Made by a program: the position numbers and the translations under genes
NCBI GenBank assembly: GCA_963779515.1
Contig: CAVZYN010000006.1
Location: 178,680-242,679 of the forward strand
Length of the DNA stretch: 64,000 nt
Source: CAVZYN01 sp963779515
GTDB taxonomy: Bacteria; Pseudomonadota; Alphaproteobacteria; Rhizobiales; Hyphomicrobiaceae
Reading direction: 5' to 3'
Shown: positions 15,866 through 24,211 of the stretch, one piece after another
Layout of the letters: each line of letters begins with the position of its first letter
Numbering within the stretch: the stretch's first letter is position 1
The notes under the pieces: generated by a model
Database searches by the model: none
Told to the model about the DNA's origin: nothing
The model's input: only the letters and a program-made list of their open reading frames with translations

Positions 15866-17776
15866 TCAATTGGTGCGATCCAAGCCGAGCACTTGGCGAA
15901 TGGCTGGTTCGTTGATGGTCGTACCGTAGCGGTTCTGCAGCGCGGTGACGTAGGCGTTGACCGTGTCGGTCTGCGCGCCGCGCGTCAATTCAGATCGCAG
16001 GCGGTCCGTTTGCTCCTTGGTCGCGGGCGCAGCGGCTTGGACCTCGGTCACACGGATGATGGAGCGTGACTGATTGTTCGCGCTTGCGGCTGAATAGGTG
16101 GCGCCTTTCGGCAATGCAAAGCCTTGCTGAACGGCCGGGGCGGCCATGCCCTGCGGCGATGTCGATCGGGTCGCCGGCAACACCAGATCTACTTTGAGGC
16201 TGAGCTCCTTGGCGACGGTGTCCAACGTCGTGCCGCCTTTGACGCGCTCGACGATCGTTTCGGCGAGTTTGACGATGTCCTGCTGGCGTTCGGCGTTGAT
16301 CCAACGCGTCTTCACGTCGGCCTTGATATCGTCGAACGCTTTCTCCTTGGCGGGTGTTGTGCCGAGGACGTCGAACCAAACATATCCGCCGCCGGCTGTT
16401 TCGACGGGCTCGGATTCGACACCGACGGCTGCTGCGAACACAGCATTCGCGATCTTGGCGGCATCGGCGCCTTCGAGCACCGGCTTTGCATCCGGTGCTT
16501 TGGCCTGCCGATCGATCGCTTCGATGTCTTTGAAGTTCAGCTTGAGCGTTTCGCCTGCCTGCTTGAGAGTCTTGCCGGCGCCGCGTTGCTCATCGACCTT
16601 GCTCAATACGGTTTGAATCTCGCGCGCAGCGCGCTCATTCGCAAGCCCTTCGCGGACTTCGCCCTTGACGTCGTCCAGTGTCTTGATCTTTCCAGCTTCG
16701 ATGTCGGTCGTGCGCAACAGCACGGTCGTGAATTGCCCTTCGACGACCTTCGACGTTTCGTCCTTTTTCAGGCTGAATGCTGCATCGGCGATTTTCGGGT
16801 CGATGATGTCGCGACGCGTGATGGTGCCCAGATCGATGTCGGTTTCCTTGAAGCCGAGTGCGGTTGCGCCCTCGAGAAACGTCTTGGCTTTGCCGAGCTC
16901 GATCAAGGCCTTCTCCGCCGCTGCTTTGTCAGGGAAAGCCAACTGATAGATGCGGCGTTTTTCGGGGGTATTGAACTTTTCCTTGTCTTGCTCGTAGAGC
17001 GCCTTGATCTCGTCGTCGGCAATGACGAGACCCTTCTTGATGTCGTCGCGCGAGACCGACAGCATCGCGATCTTGCGATACTCCGGCGTCATGAATTGAG
17101 GCTTGTTGGCCTCGTAGTATGCCTTCAGTTTGGCGTCGTCGGGATCGGCGACTTTGACTGATTTTTCTGGGTCCAGGGTGATCAGCTCGAAGCTGCGCTT
17201 CTCTTCGCGCCAGGCGTGCACTCGATCGACGATCAGTTGGGGGACGGTGGCATTCGCGGTAAGGCTGTCCGTCAGTTGTTCGCGCACTTCCTCGCGCGTG
17301 CGCTCGGTCAGGAAACGGCGCTCTGACAAGCCGGCTTGGCGCAAGGCCTGATCGAACAGTGGTCGCGAGAATTTCCCGTCGGGCGTCTTGAAGGCTGGGT
17401 CGTTGCGGATCGAGTTGGCGATCGCCTGGTCGGAGATGGCAAGTCCGAGATCTTTTGACTGATTGTCGATCGCAGCGGTGCCGACGAGACGGGAGAGAAC
17501 GCGGCTCTCGAGGCCGAACATGCGGGCCTGCTCGGGCGTCAGGCGGCGGCCGAACTGGCGCGACAGTTGATCCAGCTCGTTCTGATAGGCCTGCTGGAAT
17601 TCTTCCGGAGTGATGGCCGCCTTGCCGACCCGGGCAACGGTGCCACTGTCATATCCGCGGAAGACGTCCGCCACACCCCAAACGGCAAAACTCAAAATGA
17701 GAATGCCAAGCAGAAGTTTCGCGAGCCAGGTGCCGGCGGCACGTCGCAGGGCGTCGAGCATCGTGGTGTCGTCCAA
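15866..17776 (-). CDS. ppiD: Membrane-anchored periplasmic peptidyl-prolyl isomerase (PpiD-like)
   Basis: This 636-residue protein has one N-terminal membrane segment (about 17-40, WLAKLLLGILILSFAVWGVA) and a long periplasmic part. A SurA_N-like chaperone region follows, then a parvulin-type rotamase region around residues 235-360, then further SurA-like sequence. It should help fold outer-membrane and periplasmic proteins. It lies upstream of trpE on the same strand and divergent from tpiA, a conserved arrangement in related bacteria. Confidence 0.88.
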   Translation of the reverse strand: MDDTTMLDALRRAAGTWLAKLLLGILILSFAVWGVADVFRGYDSGTVARVGKAAITPEEFQQAYQNELDQLSRQFGRRLTPEQARMFGLESRVLSRLVGTAAIDNQSKDLGLAISDQAIANSIRNDPAFKTPDGKFSRPLFDQALRQAGLSERRFLTERTREEVREQLTDSLTANATVPQLIVDRVHAWREEKRSFELITLDPEKSVKVADPDDAKLKAYYEANKPQFMTPEYRKIAMLSVSRDDIKKGLVIADDEIKALYEQDKEKFNTPEKRRIYQLAFPDKAAAEKALIELGKAKTFLEGATALGFKETDIDLGTITRRDIIDPKIADAAFSLKKDETSKVVEGQFTTVLLRTTDIEAGKIKTLDDVKGEVREGLANERAAREIQTVLSKVDEQRGAGKTLKQAGETLKLNFKDIEAIDRQAKAPDAKPVLEGADAAKIANAVFAAAVGVESEPVETAGGGYVWFDVLGTTPAKEKAFDDIKADVKTRWINAERQQDIVKLAETIVERVKGGTTLDTVAKELSLKVDLVLPATRSTSPQGMAAPAVQQGFALPKGATYSAASANNQSRSIIRVTEVQAAAPATKEQTDRLRSELTRGAQTDTVNAYVTALQNRYGTTINEPAIRQVLGLDRTN

Positions 17777-17948
17777 AGTGCAGGCGCGTGGCGCCGGGCG
17801 CGGTCGTCTGCGCGCCGAGTTTCTGATTGTTTCCGCGGTTGACGTGGTCGCGGGGGAGTTTATGAACCACCACTGCCCGCTGCAAGCTGGCGGACATCCG
17901 GGGCGTTACACCCGATTTGGTTGGCACATTTAGAGGGCGAATTCGGCC

Positions 17949-18713
17949 ATGACAACCGGGCAAGCGGCGATCCGGCCGCTGGTGGCAGGAAATTGGAAGA
18001 TGAACGGGGTCAAAGCCAGCTTGGCCGAGGCCCGAGCGTTGAAGAGCCGTCTTTCGGCGGCCAGCGCCTGTGATGTCATGATTTGTCCGCCTGCGACCTT
18101 GGTTTCGGTGCTCGCCAGTGAACTGTCGGGCGGACGGGTGTCGATTGGCGGCCAGGATTGCCATGCCAAAGCCTCGGGCGCGCATACAGGCGACGTTTCG
18201 GCGGAGATGCTGAAGGATGCGGGCGCAACGGCTGTGATCGTCGGGCATTCGGAGCGGCGTGCGGATCATGGCGAGAGTGATGCCGTCGTCGCCGCCAAAA
18301 CTCAGGCGGTTCATAGGGCCGGGCTCGTTGCCATCGTCTGCGTCGGAGAAACGGCTGAAGAGCGCAAACAAGGACGGACGCTCGAGGTGGTTGGCCGGCA
18401 ATTGGCGGGTTCGGTGCCGCCGGGCGCTATGGCCGCCAATACGGTCATCGCCTATGAACCGGTCTGGGCGATCGGGACGGGACTGACGCCGACCGCCAAC
18501 GATGTCGCGCAGGTGCACGCGGCGATGCGCGCGGCTTTGGCGAAGCGGTTCGGTGGCGAGGGGGCGACCATGCGTCTTCTCTACGGCGGATCGGTAAAGC
18601 CGCAGAATGCGTGCGAATTGATGGGCGTTGCGCACGTCAATGGCGCCCTCGTCGGTGGAGCCAGCCTCAAAGCGGACGATTTTCTCGGCATCATCGCGGC
18701 TTATGGTGCGTGA
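17949..18713 (+). CDS. tpiA: Triosephosphate isomerase
   Basis: This 254-residue TIM-barrel enzyme interconverts dihydroxyacetone phosphate and glyceraldehyde 3-phosphate. The catalytic residues are visible: Lys17 in GNWKMNG, His100 in VGHSERR and Glu170 in AYEPVWAIGTG. The phosphate-binding LLYGGSVKPQN is near the C-terminus. It is divergent from ppiD; an unknown secreted protein gene follows after 42 bp. Confidence 0.97.
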   Translation: MTTGQAAIRPLVAGNWKMNGVKASLAEARALKSRLSAASACDVMICPPATLVSVLASELSGGRVSIGGQDCHAKASGAHTGDVSAEMLKDAGATAVIVGHSERRADHGESDAVVAAKTQAVHRAGLVAIVCVGETAEERKQGRTLEVVGRQLAGSVPPGAMAANTVIAYEPVWAIGTGLTPTANDVAQVHAAMRAALAKRFGGEGATMRLLYGGSVKPQNACELMGVAHVNGALVGGASLKADDFLGIIAAYGA

Positions 18714-18755
18714 GCCGATGTATGGCGCCTCAATCGATTCGAGCATAGAGCACTG

Positions 18756-19328
18756 ATGATGTTGCGATGCGCAGTGATGGTAGTGATCGTGCTGGTCTCG
18801 GGCAGCTTTGCCGTACGTGCGGCGCCATTGGACCTTGCGCAGTGCGAACAACTCAAGTCCGAGCAGGACAAGCTCGAAACTCAAGGCGTGCGCAAGGACT
18901 ATGAGCGGGGCGCGCAATGGGGCAAGGCGAACTTGCCGGCCGCCAAGATCGAGCAAGTTAAGCGGCTGATTGCGCTTGATGAGCAGGTCTTGTTCCGCTG
19001 TGCCAATCCCAGACCCAACGTGCAGCTGAAGGAAGACGTGACGCCGCCGGACGACCAGCCCGCCGACGAGGCCGTGGCCGCGAAAAAGCCTGCGGAAAAG
19101 CGCAAGCGCGGTGCGGCTGCGGCAGCTGGCCCGGCCGTCGCGCCACTTGCGCCGGCAGCTGCTACGCCACCACCGGCTGCAGCTCCCGTCACGGCGCAGC
19201 CTGCGCCCCCGGCGGCGGCGGCCCCACCGCGCGCCAAAGCGCGACCGAAGACCGATGACGCGTTCAAGCCGGCTCCGGGGACCGAGTCCGTACTGACGCC
19301 GCCGGCAGGCGCGCCGCCGAAGCAGTAG
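18756..19328 (+). CDS. Hypothetical secreted protein with Ala/Pro-rich tail
   Basis: This 190-residue protein has a signal peptide (about 1-23, ending VRAAP). A globular part of about 70 residues has two cysteines (AQCEQLKSEQ and LFRCANPRP), resembling small conserved exported proteins of alphaproteobacteria. The remaining half is a Pro/Ala/Lys-rich, probably disordered tail. It follows tpiA on the same strand. I do not recognise a function. Confidence 0.65.
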   Translation: MMLRCAVMVVIVLVSGSFAVRAAPLDLAQCEQLKSEQDKLETQGVRKDYERGAQWGKANLPAAKIEQVKRLIALDEQVLFRCANPRPNVQLKEDVTPPDDQPADEAVAAKKPAEKRKRGAAAAAGPAVAPLAPAAATPPPAAAPVTAQPAPPAAAAPPRAKARPKTDDAFKPAPGTESVLTPPAGAPPKQ

Positions 19329-19359
19329 CGTCATCGATCTTGATCGTTCGCTTGATTGG

Positions 19360-19875
19360 TCATGCCGTAGCGTGCCTTATGACCGCCGACAGTTCCGGCG
19401 GCGATTTGATCGTCTGCAGCACAACGCAGTAGCGCTCAGTCAATTTCAACAGGGTATCGATGCGCTCTTGGGGTTCGCTCGTCTCGATATTGAAGGCGAG
19501 GCGGATGCCCTTGAAACCCACGGGAGCATCCTTGGCAACGCCGAGCGTGCCGCGAAAATCGAGATCGCCCTCAGCCGTGACCGTGCCAGACCTCAGGTCG
19601 AATGCGAGCGCCGTGGCGACCGCCTTCAACGTGACGCCAGCGCAGGCCACCAGCGCTTCGAGCAGCATATCGCCCGAGCAGGCGAAACTGCCGTCCCCGC
19701 CAGTCGCGGGATGGAGACCGGCGTTGATGAGCGCGCGTCCCGTGTCAACCTTGCAGGCGACGCCCTCACCGGATAGGTCGCCAGCGGCGCGGAGCGTGAT
19801 TATCGCCTTGGCCGGATCCGTGCGGTAGATGTCCTTCAGGGGGGCCTGCACGGCCTTGAGATCGTCAGCTTTCAT
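19360..19875 (-). CDS. OsmC-family protein
   Basis: This 171-residue OsmC/Ohr-superfamily protein has the two conserved cysteines, Cys78 in LLEALVACAGVTLKAVA and Cys150 in LTERYCVVLQTI. In the family this pair reduces organic or lipid hydroperoxides. The rest of the fold (KVDTGRALINAGLHPATGGDG) fits the YhfA/OsmC subgroup rather than Ohr. It is divergent from an RraA-family gene; there is no obvious OhrR-type regulator beside it. Confidence 0.85.
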   Translation of the reverse strand: MKADDLKAVQAPLKDIYRTDPAKAIITLRAAGDLSGEGVACKVDTGRALINAGLHPATGGDGSFACSGDMLLEALVACAGVTLKAVATALAFDLRSGTVTAEGDLDFRGTLGVAKDAPVGFKGIRLAFNIETSEPQERIDTLLKLTERYCVVLQTIKSPPELSAVIRHATA

Positions 19876-20046
19876 GGTCTGTCCTCGGTCGGCGCGTTCG
19901 GTCTTGCATTTGGTAGTCTTAGGGAGGCGCCCGGTGCTGCGTCAATCTGGCGTGGCAATTCATGCCAGCCATCCAATGCCAGACTACCTGAGCCGGCGTG
20001 CCCGTGGATAAGACTGCAGCGGTCAGCCGTTTTCGCGAGATCCGCC

Positions 20047-20697
20047 ATGTCCGTGTCCGATGCCATTTTGTCGGTCTTCAAAGATCTCGCCACTCCGGCG
20101 ATCGCCAATGCCCTCGATGACGTCGGATTTGCCGGCGTCATGATCGGGCTTGGCCAAGTTGTGCCGGGAACGCGGGCAGTTGGCCGCGCGGTGACAATCC
20201 GGCAGGTTACCGGCAGCCGTGGCGACTTCACGTCGGAGGACTTCAAGGTCGGCCACATGATCGATGCGGCTGCGCCCGGCGAGGTGCTGGTGATCGACAA
20301 TGGCGGGCACTGCGTTTCGACGTGGGGCGGGCTTGCAACGTTTGCGGCGAAAGTCAAAGGCATTGGCGGCCTCGTGTGCGACGGCGGCGTGCGCGATCAG
20401 GAGGAAATGCTGGAGCATCGGTTTCCAGTGTTTACCCGGCATATGACGCCACTGACGGGGCGCACGCGCTTGAAGGTCACGGGCTTCAACGAGATCATTT
20501 CGTGCGGCGGCGTGCGGGTTGCACCCGGTGATGTGATCGTCGCGGACGGTTCGGGTGTTTGCTGCATTCCGGCGGCACACGCCGAGAAGGTTGCGGCGCT
20601 CGCGCATCGGTACGGGGCCGACGACAAGGCCGCCGAGGCCGAGCTTGCCAAGGGGCTCACGTTCCGTGAGGTCATGGCTAAGTTCAAGCGCATTTGA
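20047..20697 (+). CDS. RraA-family protein (RraA / HMG-oxaloacetate aldolase fold)
   Basis: This 216-residue protein has the family's central GGLVCDGGVRD motif (metal and substrate loop) and RVAPGDVIVADGSGVCCIP. Family members include the RNase E inhibitor RraA and class II 4-hydroxy-4-methyl-2-oxoglutarate aldolases, and sequence alone does not separate them. An MFS transporter gene follows after only 12 bp, which favours a catabolic aldolase or decarboxylase with its uptake system. Confidence 0.85.
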   Translation: MSVSDAILSVFKDLATPAIANALDDVGFAGVMIGLGQVVPGTRAVGRAVTIRQVTGSRGDFTSEDFKVGHMIDAAAPGEVLVIDNGGHCVSTWGGLATFAAKVKGIGGLVCDGGVRDQEEMLEHRFPVFTRHMTPLTGRTRLKVTGFNEIISCGGVRVAPGDVIVADGSGVCCIPAAHAEKVAALAHRYGADDKAAEAELAKGLTFREVMAKFKRI

Positions 20698-20709
20698 CGC
20701 GCGCCGGTC

Positions 20710-21990
20710 ATGTCCGCTCCCGCCACCGGCGACCCTTTCCATTCCAGCGATGACTCCTCGCGCGCATTTCTGTTGGCGATCGTATCTCTCACGTTCGTCA
20801 TGAACACCGTCGGGCGCGGCGTGACGGAAACGTTCGCGGTGTTCTTGCTGCCCGTGCAGAAGGAGTTTGGTGTCAGTCGCGCCGACATCGCCTCGACTTA
20901 CTCGATCTATATGCTGGGATATGCACTCGCGGCGCCGCTCGCGGGCCAGATTGTCGATCGGCTCGGTGCGCGGGCGGTCTATGCGGCCGGACTGTCGTGT
21001 CTCGGGATCGGCTATCTCGCGGCCGGGTCGGCCACGTCGCTCTGGCACTATTTTATCGCGGTTGGCGTGTTGGGAGGATTTGGCGCGGCGATGCTCGGCA
21101 TGGTCGCAGCATCGGCGCTATTGAGCCGTTGGTTCACGTCGCGGATCGGCTGGATCATGTCGCTGCCGTATGCAGCGGTCGGCGCTGGCATGGTGATCGT
21201 GCCGCCTGCGACGCAAGTGCTGCTGGCGACCACGGATTGGCGCGTCGCCTACCAATTTCTCGGCGCCGGTGTTCTGGCGCTGATTCCGTTGCTGTTCGTC
21301 CTGCCGTTGGGCCGCATCGATGCGGGTTCGTCCGCCTGGCAGGCGAAGCGCGCCGAGGCGGCGAAGCATTCGGGCGGCTGGACGGTCGCGACGGCGCTGC
21401 GAACGACGGCGTTCTGGGGTTTGTTCTCGGCATATTTCTTCACGTCGGTCGCGGCTTACAGCGTGTTGCCGCATTCGGTCGCCTATCTGATCGAGCGCGG
21501 GTTCGATCCGCTCGTTGCTGCGGCGGCTTTTGGCGCGACGGGTCTCCTGTCGGCTTTCGGAATTGTCGGCGTCGGCTGGCTGTCGGACCGGATCGGCCGG
21601 CGCCAAGCCGCGACCATCTCGTATCTGTCGACGATGGCTGGGATCACCGCGTTGATCCTGGTGACGGTTTGGCCATCGCTGCTACTGGTCTACGCTTTCG
21701 TGTTGTTCTTCGGGCTGATGCAAGGTGCGCGCGGGCCGATCCTGGTTGCGATGGTGTCAGTGCTGTTTGCAGGTGGCGGTGTCGGTGCGATCTATGGAAC
21801 ACTTTCGCTGGCGCTTGGGCTCGGCGCGGCGCTTGGGTCGTGGCTGTCGGGTCTGCTCTATGAGATCACTGGCAGCTATGTGGCATCGTTCGTGATGGCG
21901 ATCGGCGCCGCGTTGACGGGCATGGCGATGTTCTGGCTGCTGCCCTCGCTGCGGCACGAACGCGTTGGATCTGTTCCCGTCAGTGCATGA
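20710..21990 (+). CDS. MFS transporter
   Basis: This 426-residue inner-membrane protein has twelve predicted hydrophobic segments. The loop between segments 2 and 3 reads GQIVDRLGARAVYA, a variant of the MFS G-x3-D-R-x-G motif, and the equivalent in the second half is GWLSDRIGRRQA. It resembles monocarboxylate/oxalate-formate-type MFS carriers. It is probably cotranscribed with the upstream RraA-family gene (12 bp gap) and supplies its substrate. Its 3' end overlaps the convergent stress-protein gene by 11 bp. Confidence 0.88.
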   Translation: MSAPATGDPFHSSDDSSRAFLLAIVSLTFVMNTVGRGVTETFAVFLLPVQKEFGVSRADIASTYSIYMLGYALAAPLAGQIVDRLGARAVYAAGLSCLGIGYLAAGSATSLWHYFIAVGVLGGFGAAMLGMVAASALLSRWFTSRIGWIMSLPYAAVGAGMVIVPPATQVLLATTDWRVAYQFLGAGVLALIPLLFVLPLGRIDAGSSAWQAKRAEAAKHSGGWTVATALRTTAFWGLFSAYFFTSVAAYSVLPHSVAYLIERGFDPLVAAAAFGATGLLSAFGIVGVGWLSDRIGRRQAATISYLSTMAGITALILVTVWPSLLLVYAFVLFFGLMQGARGPILVAMVSVLFAGGGVGAIYGTLSLALGLGAALGSWLSGLLYEITGSYVASFVMAIGAALTGMAMFWLLPSLRHERVGSVPVSA

Positions 21991-22783
21991 ACAGAACCGG
22001 TAATTCGGCGTGCGACAATATATGGTTCGTCGCGCCGCCGAAAATCATCTGCCGGAGACGGCTCTGCGTGTAGGCGCCCTTGACGAGCAAGTCGGCGCCG
22101 AATGTCGCTGCTTCCGAAAGGATCGCCTCGCCCGGTCCTGGCCGCGACTGCACTGTCCGCTCGCTCGCGGCAATACCGTGCGCTTCGAGATAGCTCAGCG
22201 CTTCCTTTGTGCTCGGCCCCGGCGACATATGACCGGCGACAGCAACCAGAAGCACGCGCTTTGCCTGTTTCAAAATCGGGATGGCGGCGCCGATGACGCG
22301 CGACGTTTCGGTGCTTGCGTTCCAGTGCACGGCGACCGTGTCGCCGAGCGTGGCTTTGGCGACGGGTGGCGCCATCAAGACCGGACGGCCGCTATCGAAG
22401 AGGGCGGCCTCGAAGGACGTCATGCGCGATCCGTTGCGGCCGGGGCGGGACATCACGGTGACGTCGTGCACACGGCCGAGCGCGCCGAGCCCGACGTCGT
22501 CGATGGCGCCGCCGCCGCGCCAGCGCATCGTGCCGCCGCTCATGGGCTTGGCCGCGGCCTTATCGAACAGCGCGCGGGTCCGGCGTAGAAAGTCTTCCTC
22601 GCTCCAATCGGCGGGAGGAATCGTGACGGCGACGATCGGGTCGGGCGCGACCACTTCGGCGAAAGCCGGTCGCAGTGCGATGCCTTCGACGGTTGCGCCG
22701 AATTTGGCGGCGAGCAGGCGCGCGGTCTCGAAAGTCGCGGCCATGTGCTCGTTCAAGTCGGTTGGAACGAGAATCGTCTTCAT
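21980..22783 (-). CDS. Universal stress protein (UspA family), two-domain length
   Basis: This 267-residue cytosolic protein starts MKTILVPTDLNEHMAATFET, the usual Usp opening. The C-terminal domain has GADLLVKGAYTQSRLRQMIFGGATNHIL, a variant of the ATP-binding G-x2-G-x9-G(S/T) loop. Length fits two tandem Usp domains, the first more divergent. Its exact role is unknown. It overlaps the convergent MFS gene at the 3' end and has an open spacer of about 67 bp to the BcsS gene upstream. Confidence 0.85.
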   Translation of the reverse strand: MKTILVPTDLNEHMAATFETARLLAAKFGATVEGIALRPAFAEVVAPDPIVAVTIPPADWSEEDFLRRTRALFDKAAAKPMSGGTMRWRGGGAIDDVGLGALGRVHDVTVMSRPGRNGSRMTSFEAALFDSGRPVLMAPPVAKATLGDTVAVHWNASTETSRVIGAAIPILKQAKRVLLVAVAGHMSPGPSTKEALSYLEAHGIAASERTVQSRPGPGEAILSEAATFGADLLVKGAYTQSRLRQMIFGGATNHILSHAELPVLFMH

Positions 22784-22885
22784 GGGCCACCTCGTTGGGT
22801 GATGTGACGGATCGTTGTGAGTTTAAGATGGGACGCTTCGCGGGCAATTGCTAGCGTGTTTCTTGGTGTACCAGCCGGTGGAGGC

Positions 22886-23786
22886 TCAGAATTTCATCAG
22901 GATCGTGACCGTGGCGAAAGGATCGCCAGAGGTCCAGCGCCGCTTCAATCCCTGCCCCGGAAACCCTGGGGTGGCGTGATTGAAGGTATGGCCACCAGTG
23001 AGGCTCACTTCGCCGCCCGTTCCACTCGTAGCGCACCAAGGCGCCGATGCGCGCCGCGAGGACGTTTTCGTAGCCGTCGTCGAAGCGGCGCGCGCCGGCG
23101 TCAAGTCCGATCGACCAGTGCGGCAGCACACGCCAGCCGACCCGCGTCCGGGCACCGTGGGTTTGCGCGATCGTCGTGTAATTGAGATCGATGGCAGTCC
23201 ACAGGCTTGGATTGATATTGTACCAGGCCTCGGCCACGATCTTGGCGCCTTCGAACGTGCCGGTCCACGTCGCGTTCGGGTCGGCCGGCGACACCGTGTC
23301 GACGACGAAACTCGCGCCGGCAAAGGCTTTCAGCGTCAAATCGCCTTGAGACCATTGGTATCCAGCCAACACATCGGCAAACCGTGTTTGACCCTTGACC
23401 TTGATGACTTGTGCCGTTTGCGCCGCGGTCGCGCTGCGTTGTGCGGAGGTTCCGGTGCCCAACAGAATTGATGCTGCTTTGAATACGTCGCCGAATGCCA
23501 GCGCGTTGGGATCCAATTCGGGGTTGGTGGTTCGATAGCTGTAGCTGCCGATACCGCCGATGGCGCGGACGCGAAATCCAGAGTCGTGCAACGGTCCAAA
23601 CGGCGCCCAGGTCGCGCCGGTATACACCGTCCAGTTCTTTCTGGTGGCTTCAACTCCGGCCCAGGCCTCGCCCCTGTGCGTCTTGACGATGTCATTCGAT
23701 CCAGATTGTGCCGACGCCGCAGTCGCCGATCCACTGAGCGCCAGGACCAGTCCAGCGATCTGTCGCAGGCCGTTGTCTCGACGCAT
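22886..23786 (-). CDS. bcsS: BcsS-like outer-membrane protein with a 1-nt frameshift near its C-terminus
   Basis: The N-terminal frame has a signal peptide (cleavage near SAQS) and the BcsS-type barrel repeats EAWAGVEATRKNWTVYTGATW and FRVRAIGGIGSYSY. At 23016-23018 a GGG run on the coding strand shifts the frame; as written, that frame would continue to 22851 with unrelated sequence. Removing one G continues as WNGGEVSLTGGHTFNHATPG and ends ATVTILMKF at 22886. A final Phe is the classic end of an outer-membrane barrel, so 299 residues is the likely true product. BcsS is associated with cellulose biosynthesis; no other bcs gene is in the window. The promoter carries an FNR/FixK box. Confidence 0.75.
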
Positions 23787-23816
23787 GACTAAGACGCTAC
23801 AGCTAAAGAGGGTGCA

Positions 23817-23865
23817 ATCTCAAATTACACGCAAATTAATTCATCCTTTGGTTGATGTAAATCAA
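23817..23865 (-). promoter_or_regulatory. FNR/FixK-type class II promoter of bcsS
   Basis: TTGATGTAAATCAA at 23852-23865 matches the FNR/FixK consensus TTGAT-N4-ATCAA perfectly. On the bcsS strand TGTAAT at 23829-23824 is a good -10 hexamer; it predicts a start at 23817, which places the box centre at exactly -41.5, the standard position for FNR/FixK activation. This gives a 30-nt leader to the bcsS ATG at 23786. Confidence 0.7.
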
Positions 23866-24055
23866 CATTATTCAATCATAAGTACCTATGTCACTGCAGC
23901 GGCGCGTTTGCTCGCGCCGGATCCCACGCGCGGCGCTGGTCGCCGCCCCGTTCGGTCCAGCCAAAGGATTGATGCCGGCCGACATGCACTGGATGAGAGC
24001 AGCGCATCGTTTTGTCAGCATTTGCTGAGCTTTTTACGATCGTCTTCCGCACTCA

Positions 24056-24081
24056 GGTGACAGACCCAAGGGTCTGACACC
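24056..24081. repeat. 26-bp palindrome
   Basis: Arms of 12 bp with one mismatch around a central AA (core CAGACCCAAGGGTCTG). It lies between bcsS and the end of lepA; too compact and without a T-run to be an obvious terminator. It may be a dispersed REP-like palindrome. Confidence 0.5.
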
Positions 24082-24211
24082 GTGCTCGCATGATGCTCAC
24101 CCATTGCGATCGGGCAGGCGCTGCATCACACGATCATTTTCAATCGCACGCGCGGTGATCATGGATACCGGGCACGAGGCGCACGAGGCCTCGGATGACG
24201 CTAGCGTGAGA

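Larger units (their letters stand above)
23787..24211. other. Intergenic region between bcsS and the lepA 3' end
   Basis: About 425 bp without a credible gene. It holds the AT-rich bcsS promoter on the left, a terminator-like hairpin followed by TTTTT at 24015-24035 on the plus strand, and a 26-bp near-perfect palindrome at 24056-24081 (arms GGTGACAGACCC and GGGTCTGACACC with AA between). The rest shows nothing recognisable. Confidence 0.5.

Noticed and set aside
17649..19334. Very long open frame (561 codons) on the minus strand across tpiA
   Set aside because: It is a GC-rich antisense shadow of tpiA and its neighbour, with Arg/His-rich low-complexity translation and no family features.
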